A stretch of 62,746 bases of DNA, taken from the NCBI GenBank assembly GCA_021325655.1, contig JAJPGT010000109.1:1-62746 (forward strand). The letters are read 5' to 3'. Positions 7,748-16,390 of the stretch are shown piece after piece; the first letter of the stretch is position 1; the number at the start of each line of letters is the position of its first letter. Below the pieces are notes generated by a model, which had not been told where the DNA came from, did no database searches, and saw only the letters and a program-made list of their open reading frames with translations. The DNA is from Pseudomonadota bacterium. GTDB lineage: Bacteria; Chloroflexota; UBA6077; JAJPGT01. Made by a program: the position numbers and the translations under genes.

Positions 7748-8947
7748 CTAGAACCCGGGCAGGCCGATGGTGCTGCCGAAGAACAGGGTAAAGTCGTACA
7801 GCCCGTGCACCAGCATCGAGGCGGAGGTGCTCCAACGTGCCCGTACTGCCGCCAGCGCCGCGCCGATGATGAACACCGCCAGCACTCCGTCGAGGCCGTA
7901 CTGGTAGGCGTGGCTGGCGGCAAAGGCGAGGTTGGGCAGCAGCCAGCCGCAGCGCGGCTGCAGCAACCCGCGGGCGACCAGCTCCTCGCCCACCCCCGCG
8001 GTCACCCCGGTCGTCACCGCGCCCACGGGCGAAATCGCCGCGCCAAACAGGCGGTCCACCGCTTCCGAACTGGTGCGCGGCCAGCCTAGCCAGCCCCAGA
8101 TCAGCGCGGTGAGCACGTCGAGCGCGAAGCTCAGCGCGACGAGCGCGAGGGTGACGACCAGCAGCAGCGGGAGCTGGCGGCGGGGAAGCGGGCGGATCCC
8201 GAGCCGGGCCAGCGCCTGGCGCAGCCCGCAGCGGAGCGGTAGGCCAACGCCGAGCAGCGCGAACGGCAGCACCCAGAGCAGCCCGTACACCTCGTCCGTG
8301 AGCTGCCCGGCGGAGCCGCGCGTGGTGGTGAACGCGGCCGGGTCGCGGGCGATCAGGCGCAGCAGCGGTGGCTCGCCACCGAGCGCCAGCAGCGGCACCA
8401 GGGCGATACCGCAAAAGCAGAGCAGACCGACCAGACCCTGCGCGTGATCCAGACGCATAGGGTCCAGCCGCGCGCCGAGCCAGCAGCCAACCACCAGCCA
8501 GCGGCCCGAGGCGACGAGCGCCACCGCGAGCGCCAGACAGAGCAGCAGCGTCCCGGCCGCGAGCAGCAGCCGGGCGCGGGTTTCGGGCGGCACCGGCGCC
8601 CCGACGTCAGGCAGGAGCGCCGCACCCACCAGGCCGAGCGTGCCCAGCGCGACGCCGACCAGCAGGAGCCAGAAGCCGATCCAGGCGACGACACCCGCCC
8701 AGGCGGCACGGCACCGGAGTTGGTGCAGGCCTGCCAGGAGGATGAACGGGGCATAGGTGGCGCCGATCGCCGCGAACTGGCGCGCCTCGCCGCCGACGAG
8801 CCCGCCGCCGACGAGCATGAGGATGACCAACGCGAGGAGCCCGACCAGCAGGCGAGCCTTCCGCTCCGCGTCGCCCGGCGGGCTCGTCGCCTCGTGCTCA
8901 TCCAAGACGCGGGCAGGCCAGCGGGCGGCGCGGGGCGAGTGGAGCAT
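7748..8947 (-). CDS. CPBP-family intramembrane metalloprotease
   Basis: 399 residues from ATG 8947 (ATG 8989 would add 14). Eight or more hydrophobic helices are present. The C-terminal third has the three CPBP/Abi blocks: EELVARG (the EExxxR motif), FAASH (FxxxH) and ASMLVHGLYDF with the third His. Family members are membrane-embedded proteases involved in protein maturation or peptide (bacteriocin) self-protection; the substrate is unknown here. The N-terminal half adds an extra hydrophobic region of about 250 residues (LLVGLLALVILMLVGGGLVGG and others), longer than the minimal domain. It converges on the BNR protein gene with 46 bases between stops. Confidence 0.88.
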   Translation of the reverse strand: MLHSPRAARWPARVLDEHEATSPPGDAERKARLLVGLLALVILMLVGGGLVGGEARQFAAIGATYAPFILLAGLHQLRCRAAWAGVVAWIGFWLLLVGVALGTLGLVGAALLPDVGAPVPPETRARLLLAAGTLLLCLALAVALVASGRWLVVGCWLGARLDPMRLDHAQGLVGLLCFCGIALVPLLALGGEPPLLRLIARDPAAFTTTRGSAGQLTDEVYGLLWVLPFALLGVGLPLRCGLRQALARLGIRPLPRRQLPLLLVVTLALVALSFALDVLTALIWGWLGWPRTSSEAVDRLFGAAISPVGAVTTGVTAGVGEELVARGLLQPRCGWLLPNLAFAASHAYQYGLDGVLAVFIIGAALAAVRARWSTSASMLVHGLYDFTLFFGSTIGLPGF

Positions 8948-9117
8948 CTCCTGGGTTCCTTCCGGGTGAGACGAGGGGTTAGGTGCCATCACCAGGCCCA
9001 TTCGGCGGTGGTCGCGGAGCGATTCCCGCTGGCTGGCCCTGCTGGTGCACGGGCCGTACCTGGCTGGCATCGAAGTTGCTTCTGCTGCCAGCGACCCGGA
9101 GGCCAGTGCCGCTCACG

Positions 9118-9561
9118 ATGCAGCATGCAGCACAGACGCCGGACCAGCGCCCGCACGAAGCGACACCGACGATCCTATCGATCAGCGCCGTCACGCTCGC
9201 CACGCACGACATGGCGCGGGCGGTCCGCTTCTACCGTGCCCTCGGCTTTGTCCCGCGGCACGGCGGCGAGGAGGCGGACTTTACTACGTTCGTCGTCGGC
9301 GACGGCTATCTCAACCTGGTCCGAGCCTCCCCTACGAGCCAGTGGTCCTGGTGGGGCCGCATCATCTTCTACGTCTCAGACGTGGACGCCCTGTATCGGC
9401 GCGCTCTGGCCGCCGGCTACACTCCTGCCACGCGCCCCCGCGATGCCGAATGGGGCGAGCGCTACTTCCACATCTGCGATCCGGATGGGCACGAACTGAG
9501 CTTCGCCCGCCCGTTGGCGGCCAGGATGCCTGAGGCAGAGCAGGATTCGCAGAGCCCGTAA
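9118..9561 (+). CDS. VOC-superfamily (glyoxalase/dioxygenase-like) protein
   Basis: 147 residues from ATG 9118 (a GGAGG site lies somewhat far, 16 bases upstream). It has the typical VOC unit: ISAVTLATHDMARAVRFYRALGF at the start, IIFYVSDVDALYRRALAAGY in the middle and FHICDPDGHELSFARP at the end, with His and Glu (H-E-L-S-F) at the usual metal-ligand places. Single-domain VOC proteins form dimers and act as glyoxalases, resistance proteins or dioxygenases; no specific substrate can be named. It is divergent from the CPBP protease gene. Confidence 0.85.
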   Translation: MQHAAQTPDQRPHEATPTILSISAVTLATHDMARAVRFYRALGFVPRHGGEEADFTTFVVGDGYLNLVRASPTSQWSWWGRIIFYVSDVDALYRRALAAGYTPATRPRDAEWGERYFHICDPDGHELSFARPLAARMPEAEQDSQSP

Positions 9562-9688
9562 GGGGCTGGTGCACCGCGCCCGGCGGATCGCCCTGGCGCG
9601 GCTGGAGACCGTCCACGGCGGCTGGTGATCCACAACCCGCTGGCCGGAAGCAGGAGCAGCCAGGGCCTGCCTGGCTGCGCACCGGCGC

Positions 9689-10006
9689 CACCAGGAGATC
9701 TTCGCTCCGCCCTATCACCCGTACACGCAGGCGCTGCTGTCGGCCATCCCGATCGCCAACTACACCGAGCGACGCCGCAAACGCATCTTCCTGGCGGGCA
9801 GCGTCACCAGCATCGGCGCGGGGACGCGCGGCTGCGTCTTCACCGACCGCTGTCCGCTGCAGATCGGGCCGATCTGCGACCAGGAGCCTCCACCCGTCCG
9901 CGACGCCTCCCCGGGCCACCGCATCGTCTGCCACCACCCGCTGGAGTTCCTGGCGACGCTCGAGCCGGCGGTCGCCGCTGGCCGCTCCGAAGAGCAGGTG
10001 CCGTAA
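9689..10006 (+). pseudogene. C-terminal remnant of an OppF/DppF-type ABC ATPase
   Basis: In the frame ending at TAA 10004-10006 the translation is EIFAPPYHPYTQALLSAIP, then RKRIFLAGSVTS, GCVFTDRCP and GHRIVCHHPLEF. This is the characteristic oligopeptide/dipeptide ATPase C-terminal extension, with its HPYT, RCP and Cys residues. No start codon, Walker A, signature or Walker B precedes it: everything upstream of about 9689 is unrelated. So it is a truncated gene. It stands head-on to the binding-protein/permease operon at 10071-14730, which lacks ATPase genes in this window. Confidence 0.8.
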
Positions 10007-10070
10007 ACGCTGAGCCTGCCTCTTCCGCGTTCGGCGGGGTCCGCGCCGTGCGGCCGGCTCAGGCTCGCTC

Positions 10071-10910
10071 CTAGCCGTTGCGAGCCACCACCTCGGGGAG
10101 CTGGTGGGGCACGCGCGGGCGGATCGGGCGGGCCTTCAGCTCCCGCACCAGCTCCACCAGCTCCTCGGCGGCCGCCTGCAGGATGCGCTCGCCCTTCTCG
10201 CGGCTGGCGACCGTCGGGTCGCCCCAGGTCCCGGTCCGCGACACGGTGCTCCAGTATTCGATGAGCACCGCGGGGTTGCCGTAGCCCTCCGGGCGGCGAC
10301 CCACCAGGTCGGCCCAGAAGTGCTTGCTCATATACGGATTGATATCTTTGACCGCCCGGTCCATCTTGACGCGCCCCGGGTCGATCGCTAGGTACGCCGA
10401 CGTCTCGAGCTCGCAGGCATGGCCGGTCCACTCGGACTCGCGGAACTCCGCCACGGCCTGCTGCACCCGGAGCAGGTCCCACCAGGAGAGCATGGCGCAC
10501 TGGGTGTCCGGGTGCTCGACGACGGTGAGCCGCGCGGCGAGCTCCAGGACCGGCCGGTTACTGCCGTGGCCGTTGAGGATGAGCAGCTTGCGGAAGCCGT
10601 GGTGGATCAGGCTCGCGGTGATGTCCTTGACGTAGTTGATGAACGTGTCCCAGCGGATGGTGAGCGTGCCCGGCCCGTCGAGGTGGTGCGGGCTGTAGCC
10701 GATCGTGATCGGCGGCAGCAGCACGAGCTCGTCTGGGATGAGCTCGGCGGTCCGCCGGCAGATGGTGTCGGCGATCACCACGTCCGTGTCGATCGGGAGA
10801 TGGAGGCCGTGGTCCTCAATGGTGCCGGCGGGGATCAGCGCAACCTTCCCGGCGGCCACGGCGTCGTTCACCTCTTCCCAGGTCAGCTTGACAAACTCGT
10901 AGGCGGGCAC
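10071..10910 (-). CDS. Creatininase-family amidohydrolase
   Basis: 279 residues. GTG 10910 is chosen because GGAGGGG lies just upstream; the longer frame to 10961 has no ribosome site. Metal-site blocks of the family are present: LIPAGTIEDHGLHLPIDTD (Glu, His, Asp), LNGHGSNRP and GHACELETS (late Glu). The family hydrolyses cyclic or linear amides (creatinine, 3-dehydro compounds, formamidopyrimidines such as in MftE-like proteins). Here it is the last gene of a peptide-type ABC operon, so it may act on the imported amide; the substrate is not evident. Confidence 0.9.
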   Translation of the reverse strand: MPAYEFVKLTWEEVNDAVAAGKVALIPAGTIEDHGLHLPIDTDVVIADTICRRTAELIPDELVLLPPITIGYSPHHLDGPGTLTIRWDTFINYVKDITASLIHHGFRKLLILNGHGSNRPVLELAARLTVVEHPDTQCAMLSWWDLLRVQQAVAEFRESEWTGHACELETSAYLAIDPGRVKMDRAVKDINPYMSKHFWADLVGRRPEGYGNPAVLIEYWSTVSRTGTWGDPTVASREKGERILQAAAEELVELVRELKARPIRPRVPHQLPEVVARNG

Positions 10911-10994
10911 GATTCCCCTCCAGCTCCGTTTTTGTCTCCAGCGACGGCCAGGGTGTAGCAATGGCCTCCGCTCATGGTAGTGGACAGGCTGCGC

Positions 10995-11885
10995 TCAGCG
11001 ACGGCGGCCGCGGGGGTCGAGCAGGTCGCGCAAGCCGTCGCCGGTCAGGTTGAGCGCCAGGACCAGCAGGAAGATCGCCAGCCCGGGGAAGAACGAGTAC
11101 CAGGGCGCCTGCACCAGGTAGCGCCGGCCGGTCGCCAGGTCTGCGCCCCAGGATGGAGTAGGCGGCTGAGCCCCCAGGCCGAGGAAGGAGAGCGCCGTCT
11201 CGTTCAGGATGGCAAAGGCGAAGCCGAGCGAGATCAGCACCATGATCGGCCCGAAGGTGTTAGGCAGGATCGAGCGAAAGACGATGCGCGCCCAGCTCGC
11301 CCCGAGCGCACGTGCGGCGAGCACGTACTCCCGCTCCTTCTCCGCGATCATCGCCCCGCGGGCGACGCGGGCGAACTCCGGGATCGCGATCAGGCCGATG
11401 GCGATCACCGCGCTGCGCTCCCCGCTCCCGAAGATGGCAATGATCGCGATCGCCATCAGGATCACCGGGAAGGCGAACAGCGCGTCCAGAACGCGGCCGA
11501 TTATGCCGTCCACCCAGCCGCCGCTGTAGCCGGAGATCAGCCCGGCCGGGATGCCGATCAGCGAGGCGATGGCCACCGAAATGGTGGCGATCACGAGCGA
11601 GACGCGCGTGCCGTAGATCACCCGGGACAGGATGTCGCGGCCGTGATCGTCGGTGCCGAACAGATGCGCCGTGCTAGGGGGCTTGAGCGCGTCGGGGTAA
11701 ACCACCGCGTCCGGGTCGTAGGGGGAGATCACGCCGGCGGCCAGGGCGCAGAACAGGAACAGCGCGATCAGGGCGAGGCCGACGCTCAGCGTCTTCCAGC
11801 GCGCCACCGCCTGATAGGCCCGGGCGAGCCCCAGCCGGGAGGCGCGCGGCCGCGCGAGGAGCTCCCGCGGGACGGTGGTCTCCAT
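10995..11885 (-). CDS. DppC/OppC-type ABC transporter permease
   Basis: 296 residues from ATG 11885, which overlaps the stop of the upstream permease gene by one base (TGATG). The N-terminal helix ([21 protein letters not shown]) is followed by the OppC-N motif [15 protein letters not shown], and the EAA loop reads [24 protein letters not shown]. About six helices are present; this is the normal length. It forms the heterodimeric inner-membrane channel with the DppB-like protein and would need two ATPases that are not encoded here. Confidence 0.93.
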   Translation of the reverse strand: METTVPRELLARPRASRLGLARAYQAVARWKTLSVGLALIALFLFCALAAGVISPYDPDAVVYPDALKPPSTAHLFGTDDHGRDILSRVIYGTRVSLVIATISVAIASLIGIPAGLISGYSGGWVDGIIGRVLDALFAFPVILMAIAIIAIFGSGERSAVIAIGLIAIPEFARVARGAMIAEKEREYVLAARALGASWARIVFRSILPNTFGPIMVLISLGFAFAILNETALSFLGLGAQPPTPSWGADLATGRRYLVQAPWYSFFPGLAIFLLVLALNLTGDGLRDLLDPRGRRR

Positions 11886-12847
11886 CAGTGCGACGAGCCT
11901 CCGCCGAGACGGATGCGCGGGTCGAGGACCGAGTAGAGCGCGTCGACCAGGATGTTCACCAGCACGAACCCGGTCGCCACCACCAGCACGATCCCCTGGA
12001 CGACCGGGTAGTCGCGGCTTTCGATCCCATTCACCGCCAGTCGGCCCAGCCCCGGCAGGGCGAAGATCTCCTCGATCACTACTGCGCCCCCGAGCAGGTA
12101 GCCGAACTGGATGCCGAGCACGGTGACGAACGGGATCAGCGCGTTGCGCAGCACGTGGCGGGCGATCACGCTCCGGGCACGCAGCCCTTTGGCACGGGCG
12201 ACGACGACATGCTCCTGCGCCAGGACGTCGAGCATGCTGGCGCGCAGGTAGCGTGTCTGCGGTCCAGAGAGGAATACGCCGAGCGTGACTACCGGCAGAG
12301 CCATACTGCGCAGGCTGCCCCAGAAGTCGCTGAATGGACTGATGTAGCCCTGGAGAGGCACCCACTTGAGCTGTGCCGAGAAGATGTAGATCAGTACCAT
12401 CCCCAGCCAGAAGCCGGGCACGGACAGGCCGAACAGCGACCAGCTCGAGACCAGCAGATCCACCCAGGTGTTGTGTTTGAGCGCGGCGATGGTGCCGCAG
12501 GGGACGCTGATCAGCACCGCCAGCAGCATCGACAGCAGGACCAGGTGCAGGGTTACCGGCAGCGCCTGCGCGATCATCAGGAGGACCGGCTTGCGGCTCA
12601 GGATCGACAGCCCCAGGTCGCCGCGCAGCACGTGGCTGAGCCAGATCAGGTAGCGCTCATGCAGTGGCCGGTCCAGCCCCAGGCTGTGGCGCACCGCCGC
12701 CAGCGCCTGGGCATTGGCGTCGTGGCCCAGGATCACCATCGCCGGATCGCCCGGGATGAAGTAGACGACGATGAACACGACCAGCGTGATCAGGAACAGG
12801 ACCGGGATCGCCGCGGCCAGCCGCTTGAGCAGGTAGGTGCTCATCAT
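11885..12847 (-). CDS. DppB/OppB-type ABC transporter permease
   Basis: 320 residues from ATG 12847 (a second ATG follows directly). The N-terminus YLLKRLAAAIPVLFLITLVVF, the PGDPA segment (IPGDPAMVILG) and the EAA-like loop VVARAKGLRARSVIARHVLRNALIP are the hallmarks of DppB permeases. It carries six helices at standard length. It is preceded by 206 bases of non-coding sequence after the binding-protein gene and coupled to the DppC-like gene by a one-base overlap. Confidence 0.93.
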   Translation of the reverse strand: MMSTYLLKRLAAAIPVLFLITLVVFIVVYFIPGDPAMVILGHDANAQALAAVRHSLGLDRPLHERYLIWLSHVLRGDLGLSILSRKPVLLMIAQALPVTLHLVLLSMLLAVLISVPCGTIAALKHNTWVDLLVSSWSLFGLSVPGFWLGMVLIYIFSAQLKWVPLQGYISPFSDFWGSLRSMALPVVTLGVFLSGPQTRYLRASMLDVLAQEHVVVARAKGLRARSVIARHVLRNALIPFVTVLGIQFGYLLGGAVVIEEIFALPGLGRLAVNGIESRDYPVVQGIVLVVATGFVLVNILVDALYSVLDPRIRLGGGSSH

Positions 12848-13053
12848 CGCCGTCCGTCGGGGCGCCGAGCGTCTGGAGCGCATCCGGGCAGGCGCGCGGA
12901 AAGCGCCCTACCCCGGCCTGGATCCTGTGCCTGCCAGGTGGCGGCTGGCGGTGTTTGGGAGAGACAGCCGGTCTGGCCACCCGTCGGGGCGGCGCCGCAC
13001 CCCGACCCGGCGGACGAAGAAGCGCCCATGTGCCGTTCGGCCCAGCCAGCCTC

Positions 13054-14730
13054 CTATTTGTCCAGCCAGACGCCGCGCAGGTCCTGGTAGAAGAGCGGAT
13101 GGGTCACGAAGCCCTTCACGTAGGCCTGGGTGGCATGGGCCATCAAGCGCTGGCCGACGATGTAGCCGGGCTGGATCTCGTTCCAGCGCTTCTGGAAATC
13201 GCCATAGATCTTCTTGCGGTCATCCTGGCTGAAGGTGCTACCGCCCTGGTTGATCAGGCTGGCGAGCTGATCGTCGTGGTACCGGCAGATGTTCTTCGGG
13301 CCGGGCGGATAGAAGAACGCCAGCGCCAGGGTGGAAGCCGGGTCGGTGACGTGGCCACCGTGGAAATCCCAGGAGAGGTCGAACTCGTCGGTGTTCACGA
13401 TGCGGTCGATCCAGACGCTCAGCTCCAGCTCCTCGACCTTGCTCTCGACGCCGAGCTGCTTGAGCGCCGACTGGAGCATGATCGAGCCCTGCTTCCACTC
13501 CGGGTAGCCGACCGGAAAAACGATGTTAATAGTGAGCTGGTTGCCGCTGGCGTCCTTGCCGCCCGGGTAGCCGGCCTGGGCCAGATAGTCCCTGGCCTTG
13601 TCCAGATCGTAGGGGAAGGCGTTGTCGTTCGCCTCATGGCTGTAGGCCCAGTGCTGCGGGTCCCAGGGGCTCGTGTTGCGGCTGCCGTAGCCCGCCAGGA
13701 ACTGGGTGACGAAGGTCTGGCGATCCAGCGCGTACGAAACGGCCAGCCGCAGGTTCTGGTTGTTCATCGGCGGGCGGTTGTTATTGACGTACAGGATGTC
13801 GCCGTTGTCGTTGAACTTGGAGCGCTGGACGACCAGATCGGGGTTAGACTCGATGCGCGGAATGTCCTTCAGCTCCAGGCTGAACATCACGTCCGCGCCC
13901 TTGGTCTCCATAATCGAGATGCGCGTCTCCTGCTCCTTGACCGGGCGGAACTCGAGCGCATCCAGGTAGGGTAAACCCGCCATCCAGTAGTTGGGGTTCT
14001 TTTCCAGGCGGATGTAGTCGTTCTGTTTCCACTCGATGAACTTGAACGGGCCGGTGCCATTGGGAGCGGTGCGGATCGAGTCATCAGTGGCGGTCTTGGA
14101 ATAAATCTTGATGTTGCTGAAGTTCTCGACCAGCGCCGGCCAGGGCTGCTTGAGGGTGAAGCGGACGTGCAGCGGGTCGATGACTTCGGTGGTGTCGATC
14201 GCGTCGAGCATCGACGCCAGCGGGCTGCCGGTGTCCGGGTTCTTGACCCGGTCGATGTTGAACTTGACATCGTCGGCGGTGAACGACTCGCCGTTGTGGA
14301 ACGTCACCCCGTCCTGAAGGGTCATGTCGAGCTGGGTCGGCGTGGTCCAGGTCCATTCCTTGGCCAGGCGCGGCTTGATCCCCAGGTCGCTCGCATCCTG
14401 GTAGGTCAGCGTATCGTAGATGCTGTCGGAGATCTGGCGTAGCTGGGCAAGCTGGGATACCTGGATGTCCAGCGACTTCGGATCGGCGACGGTCAGCGCG
14501 ACCAGCGTCCCGCCGGTCTTGACCTGCGCCTTCGGGCTGGCCGCGGGCGAGGCGATCGGGGCGCCAATAACCCGCGGTGCAGCGGTGGCCGCGAGCGCCA
14601 GGGGCGTCGACTGGGCCAGGCTGAGCAACGCCGCCGCACCGCCGGCCACCATGGCGCCCCGCCGGAGAAACTCGCGCCGGCTCACCGTCGCCGGCTGACC
14701 TGGCCGAGATGTGCCCCTCCTCGTGCTCAT
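13054..14730 (-). CDS. Tat-exported extracellular solute-binding protein, family 5
   Basis: 558 residues; ATG 14730 follows an AAGGAGGG site. The N-terminus has a twin-arginine signal (SRREFLRRG, then GGAAALLSLAQSTPLALA), so it is exported folded. The mature part has the family-5 signature of peptide/nickel binding proteins: DSIYDTLTY, VTFHNGESFTADDVKFNIDRV, and a C-terminal lobe ending in FYQDLRGVWLDK. It feeds the permeases encoded downstream. Family members bind di- and oligopeptides, opines, glutathione or other amides; the creatininase in the operon hints at an amide ligand, but that is inference. Confidence 0.92.
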   Translation of the reverse strand: MSTRRGTSRPGQPATVSRREFLRRGAMVAGGAAALLSLAQSTPLALAATAAPRVIGAPIASPAASPKAQVKTGGTLVALTVADPKSLDIQVSQLAQLRQISDSIYDTLTYQDASDLGIKPRLAKEWTWTTPTQLDMTLQDGVTFHNGESFTADDVKFNIDRVKNPDTGSPLASMLDAIDTTEVIDPLHVRFTLKQPWPALVENFSNIKIYSKTATDDSIRTAPNGTGPFKFIEWKQNDYIRLEKNPNYWMAGLPYLDALEFRPVKEQETRISIMETKGADVMFSLELKDIPRIESNPDLVVQRSKFNDNGDILYVNNNRPPMNNQNLRLAVSYALDRQTFVTQFLAGYGSRNTSPWDPQHWAYSHEANDNAFPYDLDKARDYLAQAGYPGGKDASGNQLTINIVFPVGYPEWKQGSIMLQSALKQLGVESKVEELELSVWIDRIVNTDEFDLSWDFHGGHVTDPASTLALAFFYPPGPKNICRYHDDQLASLINQGGSTFSQDDRKKIYGDFQKRWNEIQPGYIVGQRLMAHATQAYVKGFVTHPLFYQDLRGVWLDK

Positions 14731-15016
14731 ACCGGAAAGCCCTCCTTGCAATGCTCCACGGGACGCCTCGGTCGACCAGCCACTCCCATCGGCCGAGCCC
14801 GGCGCCGATTCTAGCACCGCCCGGATGACCTGTCGAGCCGCACAGACAGGCTCTGGCCCCTGCCAGCGGGGCCCGGGGATGGGGCGAGCGGATCGCGAAG
14901 ACGCCGACAGCGGGCGGCCAGCGAGGCCAGCGCAAGCGCCCTGAACCTGCGCCAGGAGCGGGCTCTGTCCCGGCGACGGGCAGAAGGTCGCGACGCGGAG
15001 GGCGCCCCCGCTGGCG

Positions 15017-15988
15017 CTACGGAACGGCGAGCCGGTAGACGCGGTTCGACGCGAAGCCCACGAACCACACCGTGTGGTCCGGCCCGCGGCAGATCCCCTC
15101 GGGCCCGCTGTCGTCGATCGTCGGCGACTCCGCAATGACCCCAGCGGTGGTGATCGTAGCGATCGTGCTGTCGCCGAACTCGGTGAACAGCAGCGTGTTT
15201 CCCAGCCCCGGTGCGATCGAATCGAGCGTGTGCCCCGGGGTGGTGAAGGCGGTGATCACGCCCTCGGGCGTGATCCGGTCGATCCGCTGGGCGAACCGCT
15301 CGGTGAACCAGACGTTGCCGTCCGGGCCGGTGGTGATGGCGTACGGGATGTCGAGCTGTCCTCCCCCGAACTCCGTCAGGCCGCCCGCAGGCGTCAGGCG
15401 ATCGACGGTGCTGGTTCCCGCGTCGGTGAACCACAGGTTTCCGTCCGCGCCGGTGGTGATATCGCCGGGGAAGCTCGCGGAGGGCAGCGGGAAGCTGGTG
15501 AGCCCCTGGGTTGCCAGATTCAGGCGCCAGACCTTCTGCCCGGTGGAGTCGGTGAACCAGATATTGCCGTCCGGGCCGGTGGTGATACCGCCCGCGGCAT
15601 CGAAGTGCGTCGAAAATTCGACCTCCCGGATCTTGCCCGCGGGCGTGATCCGGCCGATTCGCCCGGTGGCGCCTTCGGTGAACCACATGGCCTCGTCGGG
15701 TCCGGCGATGATGTCGCCGGGGAAGGTTCCGGGGAGCGCGAACTCCGTGATCACCCCGGATGGGGTGATCCGGGCTACCTTCTGGCCACGGGACTCGGTG
15801 AACCACAGGTTCCCGTCGGGTCCGAGGGCGATCCCGATCGGCTGGCTGTCGCGGGTGGGGATCGGGAACGACCGGAGCTGTGGGGCGGAAGCCGCCAGCC
15901 CCGTGGCCCCGAGCCACAGCGCCAAGGTGACGAGTCCGGCCGCGGCGATACAGCGAAGAGCGTGACACTGCCCCATGATGTTCCGCAT
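15017..15988 (-). CDS. Secreted virginiamycin B lyase-like beta-propeller
   Basis: 323 residues; ATG 15988 follows GGGAGG. A signal peptide (CIAAAGLVTLALWLGATGLAASA) is followed by six or seven repeats of about 42 residues with the signature GPDGNLWFTE (also GPDGNIWFTD, GADGNLWFTD, GPDGNVWFTE), the blade pattern of the Vgb/streptogramin lyase family. Vgb proteins open streptogramin B, but most homologues in environmental genomes are of unknown function, and the catalytic His/Glu set could not be placed here. It is probably an extracellular sensor, binder or lyase. The gene stands alone, divergent from the GGDEF-EAL gene. Confidence 0.82.
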   Translation of the reverse strand: MRNIMGQCHALRCIAAAGLVTLALWLGATGLAASAPQLRSFPIPTRDSQPIGIALGPDGNLWFTESRGQKVARITPSGVITEFALPGTFPGDIIAGPDEAMWFTEGATGRIGRITPAGKIREVEFSTHFDAAGGITTGPDGNIWFTDSTGQKVWRLNLATQGLTSFPLPSASFPGDITTGADGNLWFTDAGTSTVDRLTPAGGLTEFGGGQLDIPYAITTGPDGNVWFTERFAQRIDRITPEGVITAFTTPGHTLDSIAPGLGNTLLFTEFGDSTIATITTAGVIAESPTIDDSGPEGICRGPDHTVWFVGFASNRVYRLAVP

Positions 15989-16390
15989 GTTCCGCCTCCC
16001 GTTCGGCGCGGCGCTGGCGCGGCCGTTGCGCCGCGCCGACTGCCCGCACCAATCCAGTGCATTCGCTATACGGGCGAGGCCGCCGGGATGGATTGGCAGC
16101 CCGAGCGATCCGCTCTGCCCAGACGAGCCGCCTGCGCGCCGAGGCGCCACCTGGGAATGGGGCAACCCATGCGGTGAACGCTGTAAGGGGCTCCGCTCGC
16201 GATCCATCTGTTACGCCGGGTCGATGCCAGGGATTGGGGAAGGACCTTCGCTCCGCCAGCACTCGGGACGACAGTCCCTTTGCTTCCCTGCGGAATGGCC
16301 CAATTCCCCATTGGTCGAGTCGTGCCTGGGAGCACGGCCCGGTACAGCATGAGCACAAGCAGGATCTCGCATAGGGGTGGGCCGTTCCCA
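15989..16390. other. Divergent intergenic region with GC-rich inverted repeat
   Basis: This is about 400 bases between the Vgb-like gene and the GGDEF-EAL gene. It holds a perfect 10-bp inverted repeat (GGCGCGGCGC at 16005-16014 and GCGCCGCGCC at 16028-16037) just upstream of the Vgb-like start, possibly an operator or leader hairpin. No riboswitch or clear promoter was recognised. The GGDEF-EAL frame is open back to a TTG at 16280, but nothing conserved is visible there. Confidence 0.45.

Noticed and set aside
6391..7923. Reverse frame of 510 codons over the BNR protein gene
   Set aside because: Shadow of the third-position GC bias; no ribosome site and no motif.
15017..15988. Streptogramin B resistance gene (vgb)
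   Set aside because: The blade repeats match, but the catalytic His/Glu positions could not be confirmed and most homologues with signal peptides are not resistance enzymes.
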